Positions 1 through 8,724 of a stretch of DNA of 13,255 nt are shown piece by piece (the stretch's first letter is position 1; each line of letters starts with the position of its first letter). The position numbers were made by a program, and so were the translations under genes. The DNA comes from JASGDB01 sp049841315 (GTDB taxonomy: Bacteria > Bacteroidota > Bacteroidia > Flavobacteriales > Weeksellaceae), in assembly GCA_049841315.1 (NCBI GenBank), contig JASGDB010000078.1, forward strand, positions 1 through 13,255. Direction: 5' to 3'. Below the pieces are notes generated by a model, which was not told the DNA's origin, did no database searches, and was given only the letters and a program-made list of their open reading frames with translations.

Positions 1-42
1 AAGTCTTGAACTTTTGGTTCTTTTGTTTCAAGACAAAAGAAC
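1..42. repeat. Overlapping hairpin-forming inverted repeats at the left edge
   Basis: Bases 17-26 (GTTCTTTTGT) are the exact reverse complement of 33-42, with a 6-base loop. A competing pair joins 3-10 (GTCTTGAA) to 27-34. The two hairpins share bases 33-34 and cannot form together. No T-tract follows on the + strand, so I do not call it an intrinsic terminator. From memory, similar GTTCTTTTGT...ACAAAAGAAC hairpins are scattered in Bacteroidetes intergenic DNA. It may continue to the left of the window. Confidence 0.5.
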
Positions 43-122
43 AGGAATTGAGAATTTATAGATAAATGTTAATTTTAAAATCCACAGTTTTTGTCGAAGA
101 ACCCATTTCTTTAAAAAAACTG

Positions 123-130
123 TATATTTG
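123..130 (+). promoter_or_regulatory. Bacteroidetes -7 box (TATATTTG) of the GH92 gene
   Basis: TATATTTG matches the Bacteroidetes -7 element TAnnTTTG exactly and ends 27 bases before the ATG at 158. No TTTG lies 19-21 bases upstream; the nearest is at 90-93, which is too far, so the -33 half is weak. The box overlaps a possible TTG start at 128-130 and so argues against that start. Confidence 0.4.
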
Positions 131-157
131 GTAAAATCTAAGAAATCAAAACATTCA

Positions 158-2917
158 ATGAAAAAGTTCTCCGTTTTCCTTTCGTTTTTTATTGTACTCC
201 TTTTTTCCGCCCAAAATTATCATCAATACGTCAATCCTCTCATCGGAACCGGCGGGCACGGACATACATTTCCCGGCGCAACCGTTCCTTTCGGAATGGT
301 GCAACTTTCGCCCGATACGAGAATTGACGGAAGCTGGGACGGAGCAAGCGGCTATCATTATTCCGATTCTGTGATTTACGGATTTTCGCACACGCATCTC
401 AACGGAACGGGCGTTTCGGATTACTGCGATATGATGATGATGCCGACAATGGATGTCAATTCTTTAAATCCGAAAGACTATTCATCCTCATTTTCTCATC
501 AAAAAGAAAAAGCAACGGCAGGATATTATTCCGTTCATCTCGATAAATACGATATTGGTGTGGAACTCACGGCTTCAAAACGGGTGGGTTTTCATAAATA
601 CACTTTCAACAAAGCCGGAAATGCGAACATTATTTTAGATTTGAATCATCGGGATAAATTACTGGATTCCGAAATTAAAATTATTAATGATAAAAACATT
701 TTGGTTTACCGGAAAAGCGAATCGTGGGCAACGAATCAGCAGATTTGGGTAAAAATTGAGTTCAATCAGCCGATGAATTTTCAAAAAGTTGAGAATAAAG
801 GAATATTCATTTCCAAAAACGTCAAAAAAGGCGAACAGATTTTAGCCAAAGTTTCCTTGTCGTTCACAGGATTTGACGGTGCAGAACTCAATTCTTCAGA
901 AATAAAAGACTGGGATTTTGATAGCGTAAAAAAATCTGCCGAAAAACTTTGGGACAAAGAACTCGCAAAAATTGAAGTGAAATCCGATGATAAGGACAAA
1001 CTCACGGTTTTTTATACCGCTCTTTATCATTGCTTTACACAGCCGAATGTCGTGAATGATTTAGACGGAAACTATATGGGAATGGACAAAAAAATCCATA
1101 AAGCGGACGGTTTTGAATATTACAGCGTGTTTTCGCTTTGGGATACATTCCGAGCGTATCACCCTTTGATGACGCTGATTGACAAAAAACTAACTTCGGA
1201 TTTCATCAATACTTTTATTAAAATGTATGAACAAGGCGGAAAACTTCCGGTTTGGGAACTCGCCGCCAACGAAACCGAATGTATGATCGGCTATCATTCC
1301 GTTTCTGTGATTGCCGATGCGATGATGAAAGGCATCAAAGGTTTTGATTACGAAAAAGCGTATGAAGCCTCTAAAAATTCGGCGATGCTGGATATTTTTG
1401 GATTGGATGCTTACAAAATGAACGGATTTATTGCTATTGATGACGAACACGAAAGCGTTTCCAAAACTCTGGAATATGCGTATGACGACTGGTGTATTGC
1501 ACAAATGGCGAAATTGTTGGGCAAAAATGAAGATTATCAGTATTTTATGACCCGTTCCCAAAGTTGGAAAAATCTTTTCGACCCCGAAACACATCTGATG
1601 CGTCCTAAGAAAAACGGAGCGTGGCTGAAACCTTTTGACGGGCGGGAAGTGAACAACAATTACACCGAAGGAAATTCTTGGCAGTATTCGTTTTTTGTTC
1701 CGCAGGATATTAACGGACTGATTGAATTTTACGGCGGAAAAGAAAATTTTGAGAAAAAATTAGACGAAATGTTTTCGCTTCCGTCAGCAACAACGGGCAG
1801 AGAACAGGTGGATATTACCGGACTTATCGGACAGTATGCACACGGAAACGAACCGAGCCATCACGTTGCCTACCTTTATAATTTTGTCGGAAAACCCGAA
1901 AAAACAAAAGAAAAAGTGCATTTCATTCTCGATAATTTTTATAAAAATTCGCCTGACGGGCTGATTGGAAATGAGGATTGCGGACAAATGTCGGCTTGGT
2001 ATATTTTGAGTTCAATGGGAATTTATAATGTAACTCCGGCGCAAAATCAATGGGAAACGGTAGAACCGTATTTTGATAAAGTGAAAGTAAATTTTGAAGA
2101 CGGAACTTCGGAAATCATCACGAAAAAAACTCCGGCGAAAAAGCTGAAATATTTCGGATTTGATATGAGAAATATGTATTGCAAAATAAATTATGAAAAG
2201 AATTTTATTACCGTTCCTTATTTTGAATATGAAAGCCAATCATTCGGCGATAAAATGAAAGTGGAAATCAAATCGCTGAATCCGAAAGATGAGATTATTT
2301 ATCAATTTAAAGATGCAAAAGGAAAAGAAGGTTGGGAAAGAATATACAAAACGCCTATTGAAATATCATCTTCTACGAATATTATTGCTAAAGTTGCAGA
2401 CGGAAAAAAGTATAGTAAATATGTTTCCGCACAATTCTACAAAAAACCAAACAATTATTCCGTAACGCTGATTTCAAAATACAATCCGCAATATCACGCC
2501 GGAGGAAAAGACGGATTAGTGGACGGAATCTACGGCTCAGAAAACTGGCGGAAAGGCGATTGGCAAGGTTATCAAAGTCAGGATTTTGAAGCAATTATTG
2601 ATTTAAAAGAGACGAAACACATTACCGAAATTTCCTCCAATTATTTGCAGGATTCCCGCTCGTGGATTTTGTTTCCGACAAAAGTGGAATATTACGTTTC
2701 CGCTAACGGAAAAGATTATTTCTTAATGGAAACCGAAAATATTTCCGTCGAACCTTTTGATTATGAAATAAAAACAAGAAAAATAACGTCAAAAATTCTT
2801 CCGACCGATGCACGTTTTGTGAAAGTGAAAGCGTATAATTTCGGGAAACTTCCGGAAGGACATCAGGGTTTTGAGGGAGATGCGTTTATTTTTGTAGATG
2901 AGATTGAGGTGAAGTAG
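158..2917 (+). CDS. Secreted GH92 family alpha-mannosidase-type glycosidase
   Basis: A 919-residue protein using the ATG at 158. The frame stays open to a TTG at 128, but that codon lies in the -7 box, and the ATG gives a classic signal peptide (MKK plus a hydrophobic run, likely cleavage after Ala18). The mature start has the GH92 signature NPLIGTGGHG (26-35) and FPGATVPFGMVQLSPDT. Conserved GH92 motifs follow: YTEGNSW with the presumed catalytic acid Glu504, HGNEPSHH (562-569), and GNEDCGQMSAWY (604-615) with the presumed base Asp607. Family members are Ca-dependent exo-alpha-mannosidases acting on N-glycan or yeast-mannan type linkages, mostly alpha-1,2; the exact linkage cannot be read here. 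Residues about 709-763 resemble a chitobiase C-terminal-like beta-sandwich, and about 770-919 resemble an F5/8 (discoidin) carbohydrate-binding module. Without a lipobox Cys it is probably periplasmic or exported. It stands alone, with no SusC/SusD pair in view. Confidence 0.92.
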   Translation: MKKFSVFLSFFIVLLFSAQNYHQYVNPLIGTGGHGHTFPGATVPFGMVQLSPDTRIDGSWDGASGYHYSDSVIYGFSHTHLNGTGVSDYCDMMMMPTMDVNSLNPKDYSSSFSHQKEKATAGYYSVHLDKYDIGVELTASKRVGFHKYTFNKAGNANIILDLNHRDKLLDSEIKIINDKNILVYRKSESWATNQQIWVKIEFNQPMNFQKVENKGIFISKNVKKGEQILAKVSLSFTGFDGAELNSSEIKDWDFDSVKKSAEKLWDKELAKIEVKSDDKDKLTVFYTALYHCFTQPNVVNDLDGNYMGMDKKIHKADGFEYYSVFSLWDTFRAYHPLMTLIDKKLTSDFINTFIKMYEQGGKLPVWELAANETECMIGYHSVSVIADAMMKGIKGFDYEKAYEASKNSAMLDIFGLDAYKMNGFIAIDDEHESVSKTLEYAYDDWCIAQMAKLLGKNEDYQYFMTRSQSWKNLFDPETHLMRPKKNGAWLKPFDGREVNNNYTEGNSWQYSFFVPQDINGLIEFYGGKENFEKKLDEMFSLPSATTGREQVDITGLIGQYAHGNEPSHHVAYLYNFVGKPEKTKEKVHFILDNFYKNSPDGLIGNEDCGQMSAWYILSSMGIYNVTPAQNQWETVEPYFDKVKVNFEDGTSEIITKKTPAKKLKYFGFDMRNMYCKINYEKNFITVPYFEYESQSFGDKMKVEIKSLNPKDEIIYQFKDAKGKEGWERIYKTPIEISSSTNIIAKVADGKKYSKYVSAQFYKKPNNYSVTLISKYNPQYHAGGKDGLVDGIYGSENWRKGDWQGYQSQDFEAIIDLKETKHITEISSNYLQDSRSWILFPTKVEYYVSANGKDYFLMETENISVEPFDYEIKTRKITSKILPTDARFVKVKAYNFGKLPEGHQGFEGDAFIFVDEIEVK

Positions 2918-2999
2918 CGTCATTGCGAGCGAAGCGAAGCAATCCTTAACTAAAAGGGAAATTCTTTCAACAGATTACTTCGCTTCGCTCGCAATGACG
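2918..2999. repeat. Long palindromic intergenic repeat between convergent genes
   Basis: The arms 2918-2939 and 2978-2999 are perfect 22-base reverse complements (outer end CGTCATTGCGAG). They extend to 27 bases (2918-2944 with 2973-2999) with one mismatch, around a 28-base loop. The repeat starts on the base after the GH92 stop codon and ends four bases before the dnaE stop. No T-tract follows on either strand, so it is not a typical intrinsic terminator, although such a stable hairpin could block convergent transcription. From memory, palindromes of the type GTCATTGCGAG...AAGCAATC are dispersed in many bacterial genomes, so this is probably a copy of a REP-like family. Confidence 0.85.
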
Positions 3000-3003
3000 A
3001 ACC

Positions 3004-6000
3004 TTAATTCAAAAACACCTCATACTTCTGCATCGAGTTGATGACTTCCAGCAAATCGCCGTCCAGATTGACGTGGCTTTTCATTGACACCAGTTCGACG
3101 TGGGAATTGTCTTCCGGATTTTTCACATAGAAACTCAACTTTTGTTTTCCCTCAGACTGCACCATATTTTCACGGAAAAAATCCAAATCGTCTTTCCTCA
3201 GATCATTCACATCCATTACCACTGTAAGGCTTCTGGCAAATTTTTCAAAGGCTTCTTTCAGGTCGTAAACATCGTTTACATTTACGAAAACCCGCCCATC
3301 AGCAAGCTGCGCGAATTTAATTTTAAAAATAAGAAAACGCTGAACATCAATTTTATCGCGAAGTTTCATATAATCTCTGTCGCCCAAACGGAAACTGTAA
3401 CTTCCGCTGTAATCTTCCAACACCACAAAAGCCAGTTTTTCACCACTTCGGTTGCCGTCCCGAACCGTGTATTCCGTTACTAATCCGGCAACGGTGTATT
3501 CTTTTCCTTTTTCCCGCAAAGCCTGTTTTTCTTTCCACGAAAGTTTATCATTGAATAATTCCGGCTGCTGCGTGGAAGCAATTTCATCTTTGAAAGCATC
3601 AATTTCATCTAAATTTAAAAATCCGAAACTGCCTTTCGGTTCGGCTTTTTTCACGGGCTTTTCTTCTAAAATTTCTTCTTCTCCGTCTAAAATTTCGTCT
3701 GAAATTTCCAGTAATTCTGTATCAATTTCCTTATCGTCGGTTTCGGACGGCAGAATTACTTTTTCCGGTTCGATGAATTCGGATTTTTTGGCTTCCACCA
3801 CTTCTTTACGGCTTAATGCTCCCTGCAAAAATCTATACTGATATTTGAATTCATCCAGCGGATGTGCAGAAAGGTAGAATCCGATTGTTTCCTTTTCCTT
3901 GTTGAGTTTGTGCATATTCGGCCATTCCGGAGCGGGATTGATTTTCGGCGGTTCGATGCGGACTTCATCGGCAAAATCGGCGAAAAGGGAATTTTCCATT
4001 TCGTTTTTGCTGTCCTGAAAACTCTGTCCGTAACGTAAAAGTTTTTCAATATTCGTTCTTCCCGTATTGTCGATGTCGAAATACTGCGCTCTGTGGTACT
4101 TGTCGATTTCGTCAAAAGCACCTGCCACAACCAAACTTTCCACTACTCTTTTATTTACCTGCCCGCTCGGAACTCTCTGGAAAAAATCAAAAACATCCGC
4201 AAAACGTCCGTCTTTCCGTGCCTCTACGATGCTTTCACTCGGACCTTCTCCGATTCCTTTTATCGCTCCCAAACCGAAGCGAATTTGTCCTCTTTCGTTT
4301 ACCGCAAATTCATACTGACTTTCATTCACATCAGGTCCTAAAACATCTACGCCCATACTTTTGCAGTCCTCCATAAACATTGTAATCTGCGAAGTATTGT
4401 TAATGTTATTCGACATTACACTCGCCATATATTCCGCAGGATAATTGGCTTTTAAATAAGCGGTTTGATACGCAATATAAGCATAACAAGTAGAGTGAGA
4501 TTTGTTGAACGCATATTCCGCAAAGGCTTTCCAGTCGTTCCAGATTTTCTCTAATTTTTCGGCATCGAGATTGTTCTTCTTTCCGCCTTCGATGAATTTC
4601 GGGTACATTTTATTCAGCACGTCAATCTGCTTTTTCCCCATTGCTTTTCTCAAAGTATCGGCTTCCCCTTTCGTAAAATTCGCCAGTTTTTGGGAAAGAA
4701 GCATTACCTGCTCCTGATAGACGGTAATTCCGTAGGTTTCTTCGAGGTATTCCTTGCATTCTTCGAGGTCGTAAACGATTTCTTCAATGCCGTGTTTTCT
4801 GTTAATGAAATTCGGAATATATTTAATCGGACCAGGACGATACAAGGCGTTCATCGCTATTAAATCTGCGAAAACAGTAGGTTTCAGTTCACGCATATAT
4901 TTCTGCATTCCAGCACTTTCGTATTGGAAAATACCGACAGTTCGTCCTTCCTGAAAAAGTTTATAGGTATTTTCATCATCGAGCGGAATTTTATCGGGGT
5001 CGATGTCAATTCCGTGACGGTCTTTGATGAGTTTAATGGCGTGTTTGATAATAGTTAAAGTCCTCAAACCCAAAAAGTCCATTTTCAGAAGTCCGGCACT
5101 TTCCGCTACGGAGTTATCAAACTGAGAAACCAGAATATCCGCATCTTTCGCCGCTGTGGTAATCGGAACGAGATTGGAAATATCTTCCGGCGTAATAATT
5201 ACACCACAAGCGTGAATTCCCGTATTTCGGATACAGCCTTCCATTTTCTGCGCCGCTGAAAGAACGGAATACCGCTCATCATTCGGATTTTCGAGAATGG
5301 TTTTCATTTCTTCCGCCAGAACTTTGTCTTCGGGAGCGAGTTTATCGATTTTCTCAAAGGCTTTCGCAATGTTCATTCCCGGAACGGACGGCACCAATTT
5401 CGCAATATTATTGGTCGCAGGAATCGGAACATCCAAAACACGACCTGCATCTTTTATCGCCGATTTTCCGCCCAAAACGGAGTAGGTAATAATCTGCGCC
5501 ACATTCATTTTTCCGTATTTGTCAATAACCCATTTGATGATTCTGTCACGGCCTTCATCGTCAAAATCAATATCAATATCGGGCATCGAAATACGTTCCG
5601 GATTGAGAAAACGCTCAAAAAGGAGGTCGTATTCAATCGGGTCCACATTCGTAATTCCGATGCAGTACGCTACCACAGAACCTGCCGCAGAACCACGTCC
5701 GGGACCCACCCAAACTCCCATTTTTCGGGCTTCGTTACAAAAATCCTGAACAATCAAAAAGTAGCCGGGATATCCCGTATTGGCGATAACTTCCAGTTCA
5801 AAATCAATCCGTTCTTCGATTTGCTTCGCCAGTTCGCTGTCGCTCGTGTCAGGAGTGATTTCAGCATATCTTTTTCTTGCTCCTTCGTAAGTTAAGTGGC
5901 GTAAATAGGCATTTTCTCCTCGTTTTCCGCCGTCTTTCAAATCTTCTGCGTCCTGAAATTCTTCGGGAATATCAAACGCCGGAAGCAAAACATCACGCTT

Positions 6001-7698
6001 TAATGTATAAGGTTCAAATTTTTGTAAAAATTCTTCGTAAGCCTCGAACGCATCGGGGAAATTGCGGAAAGTCTGCTTTAATTCTTCTGAATTTTTAATG
6101 TAATATTCCTGAGTCGGAAGTCCTCTCCGTTTCCCGAAACCTTTTCCAATCGGGGACGACAGTTTTTCGCCGTCTTTGATGCAGAACAGAATATCCTGAA
6201 CATTGGCATCGGTTTTTTCGGTGTAATAGGTTTCGTTTTGAGCCAGAATTTTCACTTCGTATTTATCTGCAAATTCCAGCAAAACTTCGTTGATGTGTTC
6301 TTCCTCGTCGATGCCGTGATTCTGAATCTGCACATAAAAATCATCGCCGAAAGTTTCTTTCCACCATTTGAAAAGTTCCTCTCCTTTTTGCTCTCCGAAT
6401 TCCAGAATCGTATTCGGAATATCTCCGTAAGTTCCGGCGGTAAGAGCGATTAAATCTTCTTTATATTCCGCAATCATCTGTCTGGAAATTCTCGGAACTC
6501 CAAAATAAAATCCGTTCAGATAGCCTAAACTCGATAGTTTTGCAAGGTTTTTATAACCGTTTTGATTTTTTGCCAAAAGAACTACGTTCGTTCTTCTGTC
6601 GGGGTCGTCTTTGGTAAACTGTTTCTGTTCGGGACGGTCGGAAATGTAAAATTCACAGCCGAGAACAGGGAGCAAATCATATCTTTTCCCTAAATATTTT
6701 TCTTTGTTTTGCTGAAATTCCTTTTCCTTATCTTCTTCTCTGGTCTTGTCTTTTTCCTCCTCATAAGTTTCATTAAATTTTTTACAGGACGAGTTCCAGT
6801 TTTCCACTTCGGAAACGAATTTGAAAGCCCCCATCATATTCCCCAAATCCACCAGTCCGACAGCCGGAAAATCTTCGGAAAGTGCCTTTTTCACTAAATC
6901 CGAAAGGTGCGAACTCGCCTGCAACGACGAGTAAATACTGTGATTATGAAAATTGAAATACTGCCCGATTTCTACATCGGAAGTATCTCCGAAATCGGTT
7001 TTTTTCTTCTTTTTGGAATCCGCAACCTGCCTTCTGATGATGATTCCGAAAGGTTTTACGGGTTCGGGATTTTTCGCTTTGAATTTCTGGACGATGCTTT
7101 CGTCAATATTCAAATCTCTTGCGGAAATCACGTCCTGACGCATCAGTTCAAAGAAAACCTGTGCCGTTGCATTTACGTCCGCTGCCGCATTGTGGGCTTC
7201 ATCGAATTTATGTCCGTATAATTTTTCGTAGATTTCTTCGAGTTTCGGCGATTTGAATTTTCCGCCTTTTCCTCCCGGTAACTGGCAAAAATCCGTTGCG
7301 AAAAGCATCGTATCGGCTTTCGGAAGTTCCTGCAAATTGTTTTCGACTTCCTTGCGGAAAAATTCTGCTCCGACAATTTTATAATCGAATTCCACATTTT
7401 GCCCGACCCCGAATTTTGCCCGTTTCAGAACTTCATTGAATTCTTCCAAAACTTCTTTTAAATCCCGACCTTCTTCATTGGCAAGTTTGGTCGTAATCCC
7501 GTGAATCCTCGACGCATTGAACGGAATATCAAAACCTTCCGGCTTGATGATATAATCCTGATTTTCCAGCAGAGTTCCGTCGTCATCGTGCAACTGCCAC
7601 GCAATCTGCACCATTCTGGGCCAGTTGTCCGAATCGGAAATCGGGGCGTTAAAATTCTGCGGTAATCCGGTGGTTTCCGTGTCAAAAACTAAATACAT
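3004..7698 (-). CDS. dnaE: DNA polymerase III alpha subunit with fused N-terminal DEDDh exonuclease
   Basis: 1564 residues, longer than E. coli DnaE (1160). Residues 1-185 form a DnaQ-like 3'-5' exonuclease with a complete DEDDh set: Asp6 and Glu8 (FDTETTG), Asp105, His169, Asp174. A lysine-rich linker (about 195-245) leads to a PHP domain starting at FHNHS (His251, His253). Its other metal ligands look lost: Leu285 replaces His in the usual TDHxN, and NETYY (488-492) replaces NDGHY. The polymerase core has GPGRGSAAGS, PDIDIDF with catalytic Asp707 and Asp709, and MDFLGLRTLT with Asp874. A helix-hairpin-helix (GAIKGIGEG) lies near 1144-1152, followed by an acidic linker (about 1305-1375), a beta-clamp-binding motif QPELF (1378-1382) and an OB fold (about 1400-1490). 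Proofreading is therefore probably supplied in cis. It has its own promoter and lies 89 bases downstream of mscS on the same strand. The ATG at 7696-7698 directly precedes the exonuclease motif. Confidence 0.97.
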   Translation of the reverse strand: MYLVFDTETTGLPQNFNAPISDSDNWPRMVQIAWQLHDDDGTLLENQDYIIKPEGFDIPFNASRIHGITTKLANEEGRDLKEVLEEFNEVLKRAKFGVGQNVEFDYKIVGAEFFRKEVENNLQELPKADTMLFATDFCQLPGGKGGKFKSPKLEEIYEKLYGHKFDEAHNAAADVNATAQVFFELMRQDVISARDLNIDESIVQKFKAKNPEPVKPFGIIIRRQVADSKKKKKTDFGDTSDVEIGQYFNFHNHSIYSSLQASSHLSDLVKKALSEDFPAVGLVDLGNMMGAFKFVSEVENWNSSCKKFNETYEEEKDKTREEDKEKEFQQNKEKYLGKRYDLLPVLGCEFYISDRPEQKQFTKDDPDRRTNVVLLAKNQNGYKNLAKLSSLGYLNGFYFGVPRISRQMIAEYKEDLIALTAGTYGDIPNTILEFGEQKGEELFKWWKETFGDDFYVQIQNHGIDEEEHINEVLLEFADKYEVKILAQNETYYTEKTDANVQDILFCIKDGEKLSSPIGKGFGKRRGLPTQEYYIKNSEELKQTFRNFPDAFEAYEEFLQKFEPYTLKRDVLLPAFDIPEEFQDAEDLKDGGKRGENAYLRHLTYEGARKRYAEITPDTSDSELAKQIEERIDFELEVIANTGYPGYFLIVQDFCNEARKMGVWVGPGRGSAAGSVVAYCIGITNVDPIEYDLLFERFLNPERISMPDIDIDFDDEGRDRIIKWVIDKYGKMNVAQIITYSVLGGKSAIKDAGRVLDVPIPATNNIAKLVPSVPGMNIAKAFEKIDKLAPEDKVLAEEMKTILENPNDERYSVLSAAQKMEGCIRNTGIHACGVIITPEDISNLVPITTAAKDADILVSQFDNSVAESAGLLKMDFLGLRTLTIIKHAIKLIKDRHGIDIDPDKIPLDDENTYKLFQEGRTVGIFQYESAGMQKYMRELKPTVFADLIAMNALYRPGPIKYIPNFINRKHGIEEIVYDLEECKEYLEETYGITVYQEQVMLLSQKLANFTKGEADTLRKAMGKKQIDVLNKMYPKFIEGGKKNNLDAEKLEKIWNDWKAFAEYAFNKSHSTCYAYIAYQTAYLKANYPAEYMASVMSNNINNTSQITMFMEDCKSMGVDVLGPDVNESQYEFAVNERGQIRFGLGAIKGIGEGPSESIVEARKDGRFADVFDFFQRVPSGQVNKRVVESLVVAGAFDEIDKYHRAQYFDIDNTGRTNIEKLLRYGQSFQDSKNEMENSLFADFADEVRIEPPKINPAPEWPNMHKLNKEKETIGFYLSAHPLDEFKYQYRFLQGALSRKEVVEAKKSEFIEPEKVILPSETDDKEIDTELLEISDEILDGEEEILEEKPVKKAEPKGSFGFLNLDEIDAFKDEIASTQQPELFNDKLSWKEKQALREKGKEYTVAGLVTEYTVRDGNRSGEKLAFVVLEDYSGSYSFRLGDRDYMKLRDKIDVQRFLIFKIKFAQLADGRVFVNVNDVYDLKEAFEKFARSLTVVMDVNDLRKDDLDFFRENMVQSEGKQKLSFYVKNPEDNSHVELVSMKSHVNLDGDLLEVINSMQKYEVFLN

Positions 7699-7709
7699 CT
7701 GCGAAAAAT

Positions 7710-7725
7710 TTTGCTATCGAGCAAA
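7710..7725. repeat. Small perfect inverted repeat in the dnaE promoter/leader
   Basis: TTTGCT (7710-7715) and AGCAAA (7720-7725) flank the loop ATCG. The right arm overlaps the -7 box of the dnaE promoter. It could be an operator or a small 5' hairpin, but at 6 base pairs it could also be chance. Confidence 0.25.
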
Positions 7726-7753
7726 GTTAATGAGAATAGTTCCGTAATGCAAG
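7722..7753 (-). promoter_or_regulatory. Putative dnaE promoter
   Basis: On the minus strand, TAACTTTG (7729 down to 7722) matches the -7 element TAnnTTTG exactly. CTTG (7753 to 7750) lies 20 bases upstream, a three-of-four match to the -33 TTTG at consensus spacing. The -7 box ends 23 bases before the ATG. This implies dnaE can be transcribed independently of the upstream mscS gene. Confidence 0.5.
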
Positions 7754-7787
7754 AAATGCGGATAACTCATGGATGATTACTGTGTGA

Positions 7788-8675
7788 TTATTGGTTTTTC
7801 GGTATTTCCGGAGGGCTAATCTGAATGTTGGTAGGAGTATCAAGCCGGATTCCGTCCGTTGTAAGTCTTTCGTTTATTTTCATGATGGCATCGCTTTTTA
7901 TTAAGGAAAAATTTTCTTCTTTTTCAATCCAAAAACTTGCCTGTATGGTGAAAAAACCTTGTTTTACATCCGTAAAAATCACTTTTGCCTCATCGGTTTT
8001 GTCGGTGTTTTTCAGTTTTTTTATTTCGTCCAGCATACTGTTTCTGGCTTTTGAAATGTCTTCACCCATCGGGATTTCAAAGTCAATAATCACTTTTTTT
8101 TGAGGAGAAGCCGTGATATTATAAAAAGGTGCGCTGAAAATCACCTGATTCGGAATGTAGATTTTTTTGCCGTCTTCCGTGATAAGTTTTGTGGTGAGAA
8201 AACCTATTTCCTGCACTTTTCCGGAATGGCTTCCTATGGTAATGTGATCGCCGGTTTTAAAGGCTTTGTCAATCCCGACCAACATTCCCGAAAAAATCGA
8301 CGAAACCAAATCTTTCAGAGCAACTCCTGCGATGACTCCGGCAACTCCCAGACTTCCGATGAATTTCCAGAGGAATCCGTTCAGTCCCATTATTTCTAAT
8401 GCAATGAAAGCTCCCAGAATTAGAATTAAAAACCGGAATATACTGATTAATGTATTTAAAGAGTTTTGCTGTGCACTTTTGGGAAATATGCGATGAAATA
8501 ATTTTACGGCAATTTTGCTGAGGTAATTGCTAAAAGCAAAAAAAAGCAAAAATACGATGATTCCCACAATGAGCCGGGGTGTCATTTCTGCGAACTGTTC
8601 ATACCACTTATCCAAAGTTCTCCATACGAGGTCGATGTATTGTACGCTTTCTTCTTTTATTGTATCGCTTGTCAT
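7788..8675 (-). CDS. mscS: Small-conductance mechanosensitive channel (MscS family)
   Basis: 295 residues, close to E. coli MscS (286). It is a heptameric inner-membrane channel that opens under membrane tension to release solutes during hypo-osmotic shock. Three transmembrane helices are visible: TM1 about 31-57, TM2 about 73-99, and TM3 about 101-138. TM3 is the Gly/Ala-rich pore helix (GSLGVAGVIAGVALKDLVSS), typical of the family, followed by the usual beta-domain entry with KTGDHITIG. The cytoplasmic beta and alpha/beta domains run from about 139 to the C-terminus, and NQVIFSAPFYNIT fits the conserved PNxxxxxxxxxN region. The first 30 residues are a short N-terminal extension with no extra membrane helices. 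It is divergent from the peroxiredoxin gene and in tandem with dnaE. The assignment to the MscS family is secure; the symbol follows the family name only. Confidence 0.92.
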   Translation of the reverse strand: MTSDTIKEESVQYIDLVWRTLDKWYEQFAEMTPRLIVGIIVFLLFFAFSNYLSKIAVKLFHRIFPKSAQQNSLNTLISIFRFLILILGAFIALEIMGLNGFLWKFIGSLGVAGVIAGVALKDLVSSIFSGMLVGIDKAFKTGDHITIGSHSGKVQEIGFLTTKLITEDGKKIYIPNQVIFSAPFYNITASPQKKVIIDFEIPMGEDISKARNSMLDEIKKLKNTDKTDEAKVIFTDVKQGFFTIQASFWIEKEENFSLIKSDAIMKINERLTTDGIRLDTPTNIQISPPEIPKNQ

Positions 8676-8690
8676 ACCCTATTTTGAATA

Positions 8691-8724
8691 CAAAATTAGT
8701 TTTTTTAAACAAAAAATTTGCAAA
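8691..8724 (-). promoter_or_regulatory. Putative mscS promoter
   Basis: On the minus strand, TAATTTTG (8698 down to 8691) fits TAnnTTTG exactly, 15 bases before the mscS ATG. A TTTG (8724 to 8721) lies 22 bases upstream, one base beyond the usual 19-21 spacing. It sits back to back with the peroxiredoxin promoter in a 99-base divergent region, so one regulator could affect both. Confidence 0.4.

Noticed and set aside
128..157. TTG start adding ten residues to the GH92 protein
   Set aside because: The codon lies in the exact -7 box TATATTTG, and the extension puts ten hydrophilic residues before a textbook signal peptide starting at 158.
3100..3841. Open frames of 127 and 129 codons on the + strand opposite dnaE
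   Set aside because: They are antisense to a well-conserved dnaE and recode its OB fold, clamp motif and acidic linker; no recognisable domain.
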